DNA of 64,000 nt from Stenocarpella maydis (Eukaryota; Ascomycota; Sordariomycetes; Diaporthales; Diaporthaceae). Position 1 is the stretch's first letter. Each line of letters opens with the position of its first letter. Position numbers and translations under genes: made by a program. The DNA lies in the NCBI GenBank assembly GCA_002270565.1, contig NQMI01000107.1, positions 62,001 to 126,000 of the forward strand, given 5' to 3'. The notes beneath the pieces are model-generated. The model was not told where the DNA came from. It searched no databases and saw only the letters and a program-made list of their open reading frames with translations. Below are positions 34,574 through 46,803 of the stretch, in pieces.

Positions 34574-36217
34574 ATGCGCTTCTCAGGCAGCTTGCAGGGT
34601 GAGATCACCGCTCCTCGTCGCGCCGCCTCCCCCGCCAAGCAGACGACGCTGATTGTCGGCAATAGCCTCACCTCACTGCGCACCCAGCCCGGACGGGAAA
34701 TTCGTGGCAACTCTGTCCGCCTCGTCCCTCCACATCCGGGCCGTTGAGTCCCTGCACACCATCAGAGACATCGAGCTGCCACGCGACTTCTCGGGGCCCG
34801 TGACCTCTTTTCAGTGGTCTCCGTCCTCGAGCCTGCTTCTAGCCGCCTCGGCCCACCAGATACATGTCTTTTCCCTCGCTGACGATAGCCCCCGTGCAAC
34901 CATACGCAACCCCCTGCCCCCTGCAGCAAAACCGGTCCTGGTCGCCTTTGCCGCGTCCGACTACCACATCTGTGTCTGCGCCTCTCTCGGGCTCAGGTTT
35001 GCCATTTTCGACCTGCGCTCCTCAAAAGCAGTCGAGATAGCCAACCCCAAGTTCCATGCCACCCCATCCGCCTGCTGCAGGGGCTTCTGCTTCCGGCCGC
35101 GCACCGGCCACTTGTCCATCCTGACACGCACCTCGGGCAAGGACATGATTAGCGTACACGATCCTAACTCGATCCAAGTGCAGAGGTCCTGGTTCCCAGA
35201 CACGGTCGACGCCCAGGGCTTGGTCTGGGACCCAGACGGTCATTGGCTCTTGACATGGGAGGCTCCGGCACACGGCCACAAGGTCTTGTTCTACACTCCT
35301 GATGGCAACCTGCTCAAGACTTGGTCTGGCCCCCAGCCCCTTGTAGCAGCCGACAGTCAGCTAGGCCTTGGTTCCGGCGTCAAGCTCTTGGAGTTCTCCG
35401 CAGATGCCCGGCGTCTGGCCATCGGGGATTCTAGTAGGCGCATATGCATTCTGGACATGGCATCCGTCACCGAATCCCTGCGCCTGCAGCACCCCAACAG
35501 TATAGCACCAACAGATACCCTCCAGGTACGAGACGTTGAGCTGCAGATCCCCCCCCCTCCCACACGAACCCCCTGCGCGATTGATGCTGAGTCCAGTAGG
35601 TTTGGCAGGAGCAGGTTAGCGTTGCTGGCCACAATTTCGTCCGCGCTCCACAAACCATTTTCCCTCCTACCGGACAGGCTGGGAGCAGCGGGTGTGCCCA
35701 GGCTGTGTTTGACCCATCGTCAACTCTTCTTGCTACGAGACTCGAAGAGTCGCCAGGTACCCTGTGGATCTGGGATGTCGAGGCTGCTGAGCTCCGGGCG
35801 GTTCTTCTCTTCCACTCGAGCGTGTCGAGGCTCGAGTGGCACCCTACCATTCGTGAGACATTACTTGTGAGTTGCGAAGGCAGCTCGCATAACTCGCTCG
35901 CTTTCACGTGGGATCCCCTCTCCGAAGGCCCGAGACCCATCGACTTCGCCAGGCAACTGTCAAACGGCAAGGTGCAGGTTCGCTGGCTACAGATAGCCGG
36001 GCTGGAACCAGGCGCTTTGTTTGCTTCGGACAACAGCCAATACATGCTGGCGTCTCTGGCAGATGACGACAACGAACCTATTCCATGGGCTGCTAGCGGC
36101 TCGCAAAGTGGCCTTCTGAACGAGAATTCTCCACGTGTCACAACTGCACACGTTGGCGATTCATCGGACGAGGAACACAGCGAGCTCGATGACACCTTCT
36201 GCTTCAAAAGAACGTGA
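34574..36217 (+). CDS. WD-repeat protein of the WRAP73/Wdr8 family
   Basis: WRAP73 (Wdr8 in fission yeast, partner of Msd1/SSX2IP) anchors microtubule minus ends and acts at spindle poles or centrosomes. Exons are 34574-34598, 34666-35525 and 35600-36217, giving 1503 nt or 500 residues. Introns are 34599-34665 (GTGAGA...TAG, phase 1) and 35526-35599 (GTACGA...TAG, phase 0). The 25-nt first exon encodes MRFSGSLQ and joins to the family-typical CAPSPDGKFVATL. WD-like blades can be followed: FQWSPSSSLLLAAS, HDPNSIQVQRSWF with LVWDPDGHWLLTWE, LEFSADARRLAIGD, AVFDPSSTLLATR with LWIWDV, and LEWHPTIRETLLVS. The order and the internal gap match human WRAP73. The C-terminus is acidic and ends SSDEEHSELDDTFCFKRT. 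It is divergent from cnxABC. Expected at the spindle pole body; a general WD scaffold is the alternative. Confidence 0.83.
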
Positions 36218-37870
36218 CTGCGTGCGGTGCGGTCTCAGAACAGCTGTCTCGGCCAGCCCGTAAAGTGAGATAGACCCTAACGGGATCACTACCTCGGACC
36301 TGGGACTCCGATTTTGTTCGTCATCTTGCCGATTCTAGCACAAAATAACACCTGCAGGCTGGCATCAACCTCTTGGTTGGTCTTTATCTGGTCTAGCTCG
36401 CCCGCGGATACTTTGACGAATTCCTAGCTCCAGAAAAAAGCAAACAATAAGCCACGAGATTCTGCACTCAGTCATTCGACGTTATTTCGTCTCCCAATGA
36501 TCAAGCATCCATCTCAGACATGCTTCTCAGTCGTAATGACTCGGGACCCACCTGGTGGCATCTATTGGATGTCGGTTGGATGCAAGATACTCGGCGCATA
36601 TGACAGGCCGGAGAATCGGTACCACTGCAAGCTGTGTTTTTTCTGGCGTCTCGTACAGAGCTCCACTGAGGTGACGAAGTTGGCCGGCCTGCATCATTTG
36701 TTGGAAAAGAGCAAACAATCTCGACTCTTCTTACAGCCATACCGGGTCTGTATCCAGTTGCAAATTAGCAAACTGCATGATGTCCAGGAAGCCGGTCAAA
36801 TCAAGGCGTCTCATCTACCAAGAGCGAATGAGACAACCCTTTTCTTACCGGCCGTGCTACACAAGGACTGCAAGCGGCGAGGACGCACCAATCCGAGACG
36901 CAAGCTGTCAGCTGTCACTGCTGGCGTGGCTTGCATCTAGAACAGCTACCACGCTCCATTGGCCACAACCACACTTGGTCCAGATGCTTCCTGGGAGCAG
37001 ATCCGGGGGGAGGGGTTGGCAAGGACCCTCCCATTGTCCCTATTCCCCCCACATTGAGCCGCCTACGCCAACGTCCACCAATATTGACGAGATCCGAAAA
37101 CCGGGTTCAGGGGACAGATCCGACGCTACGCCACGCCTATATCCATGTCTGATACATATGCGAAATGCAGGCAGGAGAAATTGCTTCCACATTGTTTGCT
37201 CCCTGAGGTCATGGGCTGCATTCCGGGAGACCAGGCCCGTCAAGTGGCGGTTGCGCCTGCAGCGACCATGCACTCGGGCTGCAACCAGCCCGGGCATTTC
37301 GCCCCCAGTCCGATCTTCGAGCCCATAGTATCAAGCCCGGATGCCGGAGAGCACATCCGAAGCCAATGGTCTGGATGAGATGGACCTGGGTGCCCCTATC
37401 CTTACAATCAGAAGCACATGCAGACAGCACATCAAATCCTACCTGCTCGCTGCGCCTGAGTGCTCCGCAGATGCACGGTGCAGTAGCCGAGATAGCCATG
37501 GCTCGGAGATGACACGACTGGGCTCAAGAACCGCGGCAGAGGAGACTGTTGACTGCTTGAGCCGCAGACTGTACCCTACTGCATGCGTGTTCTGCCTGGG
37601 GTAGTCTTGATGATGTCGGTCGCATGGTATTATGTGAATATAAACATGGATATCCTTTCATCTCCCCGGGGTCTGCTCTGGGACCAGAAGACGCACTATC
37701 CCGCCTGCATCGCAGTCTTATAGACTCTGTTGTGTGCTACCTTTTCGTTGGTTGAACTACCTCCTGCTGTTGCTATTGTACCACCGGTAGCCTGACTTTT
37801 GTGCGCCATTTCTCGAGCTCTCTGGCCGCCGACTACGCGATTCGCCCTGTGGCATCCCGAGACAGCAGCT
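36218..37870. other. Intergenic region upstream of the RRM gene
   Basis: About 1.65 kb. An ATG frame at 36497-36940 (147 codons) shows no recognisable domain and was not called. The rest should contain the WRAP73 3' UTR and the RRM gene promoter and leader. No repeat or RNA gene was seen. Confidence 0.45.
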
Positions 37871-39673
37871 ATGACGGCTCCGGACTACGAGATACCCAGA
37901 GATGTGGTTCCACCGGGAAATCAGACGGGCACCTACTACATCCCAATATCAAACGTGCGTGACACCTTCAGAGGCTATCGAGAAGTCCATGTCCAGGATC
38001 TCGGATGAGAAGGAAATGCTGACCGGGACCTTTCTCAGCTTCCATTCAACGTGTCATGGCAGGAAGTAAAGGATCATGTGAGGCAGGTGTGCGCGGTAGA
38101 CCACGTGGAAATCTTCCCGAAGAGCACATCTGGTTGGGTCAGAGTGAAGGGGTTCGAGGATTTCAGGGCAGCCTTCGGTACGTCAACCCGTCTCATCTGC
38201 GCGAGATGATATGCACGATCTCGTGACTCCCGCCGGGTCTGACGACAGGGGCGCGCAGAGCTACTCAATGGCAAAGAATTTAAGGGCCGCGCCGTCATAG
38301 CGGACGATAGGAACGCGGACAGGCCACTCAAAGTACGTGATTTGGTGGTCTCTGCAGCAGGCGGACCAACCACCCAACCGGTCAGCAGCAGCAGCCCGAA
38401 ATCAGCTGTCGAGTCCGCATCTGAGTCTTCGCTGTTTGCGGGAGGTCCAGTGTCCTATCCGAGCAAGATTGGGATATCCTCTCCCACGTCCACGACAAGC
38501 TCGGCGTACGGCCAGGTGCGTTCGGACCTACCCATGTCTTCGTACCACTTGCATTTACTCCCACAAAGCGATCAAGGCCCTTTGCAGAACCATTGTCACT
38601 TTCATGTGCCGGCTGCTCAGGTGCTGATGCCCACGTGTTCCGCACAGGATGGAGCCTTCGCCATGCCCATGTCTCCGTCCAGCTACATGACAAGCCCTGG
38701 CTCCTCGTTCTCGCTCAGGCCCATAATGCCGAGCTGCGATGCTCAGACCACAACCTACCCTCAGGCGAGTGTGCCAACGACGACTTACGGCTATTATGGC
38801 TCGAGCGTAGGAGCGCAGCAGCCCTTCTACGGCTATCATGCCGCACCAGATCGGCAGTCAGCGTTGTACAATCCGTCAGCCCCGTACGCGGTGCAACCGA
38901 TCCAGCACTACAGCGAGTACTACCCGCCACCGCCACCGCCACCACCACCGCCCAGCATGGCCGTCCTCACCAACCAGATGGCCGATCTGACCATGGGCGG
39001 GGCCATGGGCAGGAGTGGCGGCTTGGTCCTCACTGAGCAGCGCGGCGTCTTCATACGGGAGCTTTCGCGCCGTGCCTCGGGGGAGCAGGTCCGGAGGATG
39101 ATCTGCGAGGCGGCGGGCCGCGAGGCTTCCCTGATCAACAAGATTGACGTGCCGCTCGACAAGGAGGGCAGCCCGCGTGGCTACGCTCACGTGCACTTCC
39201 GCAGCGCGGATTGCGCCCAAAGGATGCAAGCCAGGCTGCACGGGGTTGAATTCAAGGGGAAGAAGCTGCAAGTGCGGCTCCTGAAGGAGGGCGAGGCCGT
39301 TGGGGTCAGTGGCTCCGGGGCGGTGACAAGCTCGCCGGCGAGGGGCCACGGCCACGGCCACCGGAGCGGCAGGCACCATAGCTCCAGCGTCAGGAGGGAC
39401 GAGGGGAGGAGAACCGAGCGAAAGGAAAGAGACAAGGATAAGGGGTCAGACAGGGGTGAAAAGAAGGTCTCCCCAACGGCTTCTTCTTCTTCCAGCAAAG
39501 GGATGCCGCTCGTTGTAGGCGGGGGCTCCTCGGGTACCGAGGCCTCCTCCTCCTTCTACTCGTCGCCATCATCTTCGTCAAAGACCAAGGACAAGGGAAA
39601 GGAGAAGCACGGCAGCAAGAAGTCTGCCGTCGTCATCGCGGACGGAAGCTCGCGCCGTGCCGACAAGAGCTGA
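37871..39673 (+). CDS. RNA-binding protein with two RRM domains
   Basis: Predicted RNA-binding regulator; not identified further. Exons are 37871-37954, 38039-38177 and 38259-39673, giving 1638 nt or 545 residues. Introns are 37955-38038 (GTGCGT...CAG) and 38178-38258 (GTACGT...CAG). The second acceptor is fixed by phase, giving AAFELLNGKEFKGR. RRM1 (about residues 21-97) starts TYYIPISNLPFNVSWQEV. RRM2 (about 335-420) starts GVFIRELSRRASGEQVRRMI and ends GVEFKGKKLQVRLLKEGE. Between them is a Ser/Tyr/Pro-rich region with a ten-proline run. After RRM2 comes a basic Ser/Lys/Arg-rich tail with GHGHGH-like repeats. The aromatic RNP residues are only partly conserved in RRM1. The open segment 38516-38647 could also be a 132-nt in-frame intron. 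It converges on the membrane protein gene. Confidence 0.8.
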
Positions 39674-41082
39674 AAGGGAGCTGTTGAGAAACCGATTCAT
39701 CACAATCCCACCTGAGGACTATGCTCAAACTAGCTGCGGGAGGTTCCCGAGGAGAAAGAAGCGCCGCCGGTTGTAATGCTGAGGCGGGGGAGGCGCGGAT
39801 CATGAGCTGTATGAGGCAGGACAAAAGAAAAACAAATTGCCTGAACTGGGTGTGGCTTTCTTGACGACTCACGATGCGCATGGGGCTAAAACTTGGTGGG
39901 CGCTGGGGGTTGGACGGGGAAGTGGTTCGTGGAGGAAGAGGCAGGGAGAAGAAGCAGAGGCTTTGTCGATGCTAATGTAGGAGGGCGGACTCCTCCTTCC
40001 CCCTCCCCCCCCCCGGGGTCGGTCCAACGCGAACATCCTTTTTCGAAATGGCCAACAAACATGTGTTGCTTCTCCGCGAAAATAGGGAAAGGCCTCCTAT
40101 CAATCCATGTAACTGACGGCTGCGCTTGTATCTCATCCTCCCACTGCATCAATCTCCAATCTCTTCCGCCGAGGGTGGGGAGAAGAGGCGAGTGAGTGTT
40201 GACCATGTGATTGATGGTGACATTGGCCGAACACGCTGGGGCCTAATCGTCTCTCTCTGTGCTCCAGTAACCCCCCCCCCCGCATCACTGCTTGTCGTAA
40301 CCCTGGCCCCTGGGGCTGGTTGGGCTATACCGTAATTCCAAATGTGTGTAATACACCGCCGCGCGTTTCATTCGGCCACTTGTCACCGAGGGTTTCAGAC
40401 CATTCACCGAGACTCCCTCTTCGAGAGGCGCCTGCCTCAAGGCGTCAATACTCGACCGAATGCTACAGTCTCGTGGTAATAGCCGCCGCACGATGGGCAC
40501 GAGAGGAATCAGCATTCATCAACCATCACGTCCTGTGTCACACCGGCTTTCGTTTTGTCGTGTTCCCCTTTCCAGAATTACTATTTGAGTTAACTATATG
40601 TGAATAATATCACCTGCTGTGGCGCTCTTCCATCCCACTCCCCCTTCCCCCCCCCCCCCCCCCTTTTTTTTGGGTTTGCCCCAGCGAAATTCCAAAACAC
40701 CTTCCTCGCTGGCGATGCCACGAATTCCAACTTCCCCTCGTCTAAAGGAGGCACACCCTGATGACGTATGTACACGGATGGTGAATCCACGACTCACATG
40801 TCATGAAACTCTCCTGTTTCCAGTCACAGCACCAGGCTGGGGCTGAAGCGGGATGGTAGCAACAAAGTGAGACGTAATCGTGAACCCATCAATGTAGATA
40901 GATATGTACAGTAAGTAGGCAGTGCTATCATAGAAATAGTGAAGCTCCTCAGAGGCGCCTCTGGTATCTTCGTGTCAACCGCGAGCCGTATGCGAAAAAG
41001 CAGTTGATGAGCGATCATTATGGCACGGGCCCGGAGACTCGCAGAAGAATCCACTGCGGCTGACCCCATGTCCGTCCCTCCC
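39674..41082. other. Convergent intergenic region, RRM gene / membrane protein gene
   Basis: About 1.4 kb. It contains C runs at 40006-40014 and 40268-40279 and a composite C17T8 tract at 40647-40671. Small open frames have no protein-like features. It probably consists of two 3' UTRs plus spacer. Confidence 0.5.
40647..40671. repeat. Composite homopolymer tract C17T8
   Basis: Seventeen C immediately followed by eight T, in noncoding DNA. Confidence 0.9.
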
Positions 41083-43222
41083 TTATGGCTTCGTATTCTC
41101 AAGATCTGCGGGAAGGGCCGGCACGGGAGCCACAGCCGGATCCGGTCTCCTTGGCTCCTCGTCATCATCCATCATCATTGTATATCTCTCCTCCGCTGGC
41201 ATCGCAGGTACGGGCGGGATGTCTTCGTTGGCCCTCTGCTCGGCCCTGCGGACCCGCCCTGTCTGCTGGTTTACCCAACTGCTCACGGTTCTGAACCTTG
41301 GAGGCATGTCTTCGCTTGTCGTAGTGTAGACGGTGTCGCGATTGCTGTTTCCAGCCTCACTGGCGTTGGCGATACTGTTCTTCCGGCTGGGGGCGGGCGC
41401 CTGCTGGTAGCTGAGACGGGATGCACCGGGAGCACCGGGTTGGTGCATGGCGGCGGGAGGTGGCACTATGATGTCTTCGTCGCCAAAGCCTGAGGACAGG
41501 GATGACAGCTCCGATGCGCGGTACACTTGGCGTCTGTTCGGATCGTACGCACCAGACGGCTGACGGGCAAGCTCGGACTGGTTGAAGAACGGATCTTGCA
41601 TGCGCGAGCGATCAGTAGTGGTTGTCGTGACTGTCTGCATCGTCCCCATTGCTTGTGTGGTCCCGAAACTCTGCATTGTTCCGCTGTTTTGCATTGACCC
41701 ATACTGGAGCGTGCCGTTGGGGCTCACGTAGTTGGAACCGTCTGTGGATGAATTGCCGATGAAGGGATTCAGGTTGCTAGCGGGGGAGAAGCCGGGCTGA
41801 AGCTGCGGGGGCATATTCATAAGAGGCTGCTGGCTCATCTGGGACTGAGGCGAGACTGTCTGCATTTGCAATGGGCTCGAGGCACTTCTGTGCATGGAAC
41901 CAGACGTTGCGGAGAACATGTTGTTGTTGAAGGTGCCGGGAGAGAAGTTAGTTTGCAGCTGAGGCAACACCATTGGACCTTGCTTTGCCGCCATTGACTG
42001 CGCCTGTGACCTTGGATCGTACATGGAGTAAATCTCCGAGATCTGACCCATTGAGTTCGTCTTCTCGTAGTTTGGTGGTGCATTGCGCATATCATTTGGG
42101 CCGTCGTCCATTTGTTCCCAGCCACGCTGGCCACGCCCAAAGTATGGAATCTTGGCAAAGATCTGGTTCGATGGCGGTGGCTGGTTACCGTAGGAGCCGT
42201 TCTCCCTGGCCTTGGACTTCTTGAGCATGCGCCATGCCATCCAGCAAACAAAGCAAACAATGATGAAGCCACCTGATGGTACAATGGTCAGCAAGCTGGT
42301 GTTCTGATATCGCCATCCAGACGTCAGACTTACCAATAGATCCAGCTGAGATGAGTGCGTGCTCAGCACCAGGGTCGAGACCCCTTTGAGGTGGCATATT
42401 ATCCTCAGCCAGGCCGCCATCATCCCCATATGTCACGTCATCGAGATAGGTGGAAGGTGAGGGCGTACTCTTCTCAAAGGCTAATGGCGTAGTCTGAGTC
42501 GATGTCCCGGTGGAGGTAGGCGAAGAGGTCGGAGACGTTGTTTCCGCGACTCCTTTCCTGGGCTGGGAACTCACTGAGATGGACGGCACAAGCGAAAGCG
42601 GTACAGTGGTCATCATCGAGATGGGAGTGGGCGTCGTCAACGTTGGCGGAGGTTCAAATTGCGGGTTGTTGACCACGGGGGCATTGGTTGGCCTGGCCAC
42701 AATCGTAGAAGTCATGACAACAGTCGTGGGCGGCATAGTGATAACGGCCGGGGGCGGTGGCATCAGGACCGGGAAGGTGGGAGTCGGCGGCGTCGCGGGC
42801 GTTGTGGGAGTCGCTGGAGCCACGAATGTTGGAGCCACGAGTGTTGGAGCCATGAGTGTGGGAGCCATGAGTTCTGTGGACGTTGTTGAAGGCGCCAGTT
42901 GCAGAGGCGGAAACGACTCCATGGTGGTCGGCGACGGGGTCTCGGGCTCAGGTGCAGCGAACGTCGCCACACCCTGCTTTTTCTCATATTCCTCATCGTC
43001 GGAGTCGTCAGAGTCCTCACTGTCGACCGAGTCCTCGGCTTCTTCCTGCCTGCGAAGGTCCCGCCCACTGGTCACCACCGTGAGGTCACGTCGCGATGTC
43101 CTCCGCGAGGTATCGATCGGCGCGAGTCGCTGTCGCAGGTACCTCCGGCGCAGGCCAGCCCGGACTTCCTTATCTTCCTGTCGTCGTTCCATTACGGGGG
43201 CCATTTCGTCCACCTTTAGCAT
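41083..43222 (-). CDS. Single-pass membrane protein with Ser/Thr/Pro-rich ectodomain-like region
   Basis: Function unknown; the architecture resembles fungal cell-surface or sensor-like proteins. Exons (minus) are 43222-42334 and 42272-41083, giving 2079 nt or 692 residues. The 61-nt intron (GTAAGT...CAG) splits a glycine codon inside the membrane span, about residues 289-311 (HALISAGSIGGFIIVCFVCW). Residues 1-85 are charged: an Arg-rich block, then an acidic Ser/Asp/Glu run. Residues 85-280 are Thr/Pro/Ser-rich and contain four copies of a Met/Leu-Ala-Pro-Thr pentapeptide. After the span come KKSK and a long Gln/Met/Ser/Asn-rich tail with QNSGTMQSFGTTQAMGTMQ repeats, ending in Pro-rich acidic sequence. 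No signal peptide is visible from this ATG. An unseen upstream exon or a reverse signal-anchor topology would explain that, so the 5' end is uncertain. Confidence 0.75.
42816..42875. repeat. 15-bp tandem repeat in the membrane protein gene
   Basis: Four imperfect copies of GGAGCCACGAATGTT-type units, each encoding a pentapeptide of the (L/F)(M/V)APT kind. Confidence 0.88.
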
Positions 43223-46200
43223 CCTGTCCGTCACCGCTGGCGATCCCCTATGCGGTTATGGCACAGCCCATATGCTCAAGCGTGCTCAGGCGTGTTCAAG
43301 CGACCATGTCAGTTTTTCTTTCCCAACGCCGGCGTCGTGATAGCGGGTTTGAAGTGAGAAATGAGGGGAGCTCGTCGATTAGCCAGCCGATTGTCCACGA
43401 GGACGTGTATAGGAGCGCTGGTAAGGGTGTAAAGAAAGTGACAGAGGCCAGCCCTGGAGAAGAAAGGAAAGGGTGGAAAGAGAGAATGTGAGGCCGGAGA
43501 GAAAGCGAGACTTCCAAGACAGAGAAGCTTGGTGACAGAAGAGTATCAGACTGGGGGAGGGAGGGATAGATTTACCCGCGGCGTGGGCGATGCAAGGGCA
43601 TGAGTGGGAAGGGGCGCTGCGGATGGACGAATGAGCCGAAAGACGCAGGGATGGAGACCCTGACTCGGGGGAGGGATTGTCCTGCAAGAGGGTTTGGGCC
43701 TTAGGCTCTGGGGGAGATCCCAAACGAGCCTCGCGGATGGATCCTCAGGGGTTGTGGTGATGGCGGATCTTGTGCATTGACCCGGGCTCGAGGGCAAGAC
43801 GAACCAAGAGGGGACGGTGGAAGCGAATCTATCGGACGGGAGAGGCTGACGCCATTCCCACCCCATGGGCCAGGTCCAAACCTTTGGGTAGCACCCGCCG
43901 CGATCGGTATCTGAGCCTAAGGTTCAGCAGTTCTGGGCGAAACAGCTGAGGTTGGTGATGGTGATGATGGTGGTGGTTAGCTATCTGGGCGCTGGCACAT
44001 GACAGGACAGGACAGGACATGCAGGCCTGCTTGCTCGACGAGGGAGCCCGCCCACATGCCCGAGACACGGCGGATGGAGAGAAGCCGCTCGCCGCTGTGC
44101 GCTGTGCGCTGGACGTCCCGATTCAGCTAGGCGTGGCATTTTGCGCAGAATGGCCGAACAGCCTGCTCTGGGTTGAAAACCTCGGCTCGGTAGCAGACTT
44201 GTAGCAAGTTGGACACAGCAGGCAGCACAGCGTGTGGGTGGCAAGGGCATTCAAGGGGCCAACGTGGCGGGAATGCGACAGCTTCTGTTGCTGTCGCTGC
44301 TGCTACCGCTGCTGCTCGTCCGGGCCAGGCACAGCAGGTTTGTCTGTACAATATCACACAGCACGCACGTATCGCAGCTGAGGGTGCGATGGGATGTGAT
44401 GGGATGGGACGTGACGGCGCACATGCCATTGCGATGCCCCTGCACGATCCGTTGGGGGTCAGACGGACGACGCCCAAGCGTACTCCGCATATATTGTACA
44501 GGCACGCATGGCCGGCCACATGGGCGCAGAAGACGAGGCAGAGATGGTGCTCGTGTGACTGGCGGATGATGACGATGATGCTGCAGGCCGTGGGCGTGCA
44601 TACCGGATGGCAATTACTAGGTAGGGATGGGTGGATGGGTGGATGGGCGACGCATTGATGGGCGGCGGAGGTCGATGGGGTCCTCAAACACAGGGCAGCG
44701 CAAACACGGGGGTGTGGTGCGCGGACGGACGAACAGACGCGAGGTGACGAGGTAGGCTGTGGATGAGGTGAGGTCAAGTTGCGGCTGCTGTGACGGACCG
44801 AGAACGAGGTGGAGTGCCCAAGTGTCTCAGAAGCGGGTTTCAGGACATGGGGCGTCCCGGGGGCCACCTAGCCGTCCTTGGCCTAGCGCCGTCAGAGCAT
44901 CAACACAAGTGAAGGTACTCAGGTACCTACCCTTCTTCTCCTCTTGTCGTCTTGTACCAGCCATGCCAGGTCGTCAGGCTGGAACTTGCTCAGCCAGCCC
45001 CTTCACACCGACCTTCCCTACCCCTTACAATTCTGAGGCCAAGACATTCTTCGGACGAAGTTCCACGGCCCACCCATCTGCCCTCGCACAATTCCCGGCT
45101 CCGGAAACTCTCTCGCGAAGTCGACTGCGCCAGCATCAGGTTCGCCTCATGGCCTCGGCCCTCTCCTTCTTGCCTGGCCCGTCCACCATCGTATCTGAGG
45201 CTCCTCAACCTTTGTCCTAGCCCGCCGCCCAAACAATATCACTACTACAGGGCCACTTGAGCCTGCCCGTCATCATCCCGACGAGCCAAGTCTACCCTGC
45301 GTCTGCGGCATTCGGGAATGAGATGCTTAATTGCTCGTGCTTGGCTTGTCATTCTCACTCTTGGGTGGCATTGTCCATCGCCGCCTCTGGGTTGTTTCAA
45401 TGCCGCCCTGCCCTGCCCTGCCTGCCTGCCAGCGCCACGCTTGAACATCCCGTTGACTGCCAGTTCATCAAACCTTGGCTGTCTTGCTCACCACCCCAGC
45501 CGCCGATTCAATGTCTCACGGCCAAGTCGTATAAGACCTTCTGTGGCCAGTCGCACGCCGCCTCTGTTTGGCCCGGCATATCGCCCTTACAAACCTATAT
45601 TACCAACCCTTGTTCCACCGGCTGTCGAGCTGCACGTCACCTGGCCGGGGCAAGCCGTGGTACACGTCGGCGGCACTTTTTTGCTCATCTCTGCCGAAAA
45701 TACCCCAGTGGCCATTGCCAGTTCCTGGGCACCGAGGACACTTTGTGGGCTGAACCTTCACACATTTTTTGTCATCCTTCACTATCGGTTGACCCTGCCC
45801 CCCCCCCCGGGGGTGTTGTCGAAACGACCGACTCCCCTCGGGGAAACCAAATTGATTGACAAGTCTTGGACCTTGGCAAGGCGCACTTGGCCTGCTCCAT
45901 GGGTCTACAGGCCCTGGCCTGGGTCCATGCAAAATATCGGGAGGAAAGGGCCATATTAGACCATAAAGGAGATGGACTGGCCTTTGCCATCCTTTCGGAT
46001 TATCTATAAGAACCCAGATGGCAAGCCTCCGGAAGCCTAGATGTAACGTCGCACGTGCGTACGCACCCGATCGTCTCGGGTAATCATCGCATGAAAAAGA
46101 TGAGATCCTCAGGACTCCTCGTATGCCAACCCCGTGTGTCCTGCAGACTTCGAGAGTCTTCCGTGCCCGGGCAGAGAAACAAGGGCAACGTGGTTTTTTT

Positions 46201-46782
46201 TTTCTTTCCGATTCAAGAAGCTTTCGTGGCATACCATGCACCTGCCAGAGCCAGACATGTCTACGCTTTCATAGTTCATGCTCTGGCGATCAGTGTGGTA
46301 TCGCAAGGCGAGGGTCCTCGCTTACTGCAGTACTTGAGAGCATGCGTACAATTGCCGTCTAAATGCTGCTGGTTTTCTCGAAGCTCTTGACACCACTTCG
46401 GGCTTGCCGGCAAATCGTCAATCGCTACTTGTGCCTTGGTTCGCTTCTCGTATTCCGTCTGGAATGCATGGGCAGAACGGATTCCGAATGATGCATACCT
46501 AGAGCTCATAATTGCCCGCCTCTCACTGCCGACCGCTCATCGCCAGGCACGAACATTCTCTTCCTGAGTCTCCAGCTCAAACAATGTCATACTTTGATCC
46601 GCGATATGCGTGGTACCTTGGCAGAAGAAAAGATCGCAGCCCAATAAGTCTCGTCAGTTATAGGCTGTCATATTCTTCAGGGGCCTCCTCCGCTCAGCCG
46701 CAGCACAACGGTTGAACTAGAAGCCAGCATGGTTGTGGGCCCGGTGGATGTGGAGCCCTTCTGCGAGGCCTGCGTACTACAT

Positions 46783-46803
46783 CCCCCCCCCCCTTTTTTT
46801 TTT
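46783..46803. repeat. Composite homopolymer tract C11T10
   Basis: Eleven C followed directly by ten T, in noncoding DNA. Confidence 0.9.

Noticed and set aside
36497..36940. 147-codon ATG frame between the WRAP73 and RRM genes
   Set aside because: No domain, no splice-supported extension, mixed composition; could be part of a UTR.
38336..38360. Possible donor GTACGT in the RRM gene after PLK
   Set aside because: The nearest acceptor would give a 25-nt intron, too short; the frame stays open and reads as plausible linker.
45600..46241. 213-codon open frame on the minus strand
   Set aside because: Pro/Arg-rich, runs through homopolymer runs, similar-length frames on the opposite strand, no family-like segment.
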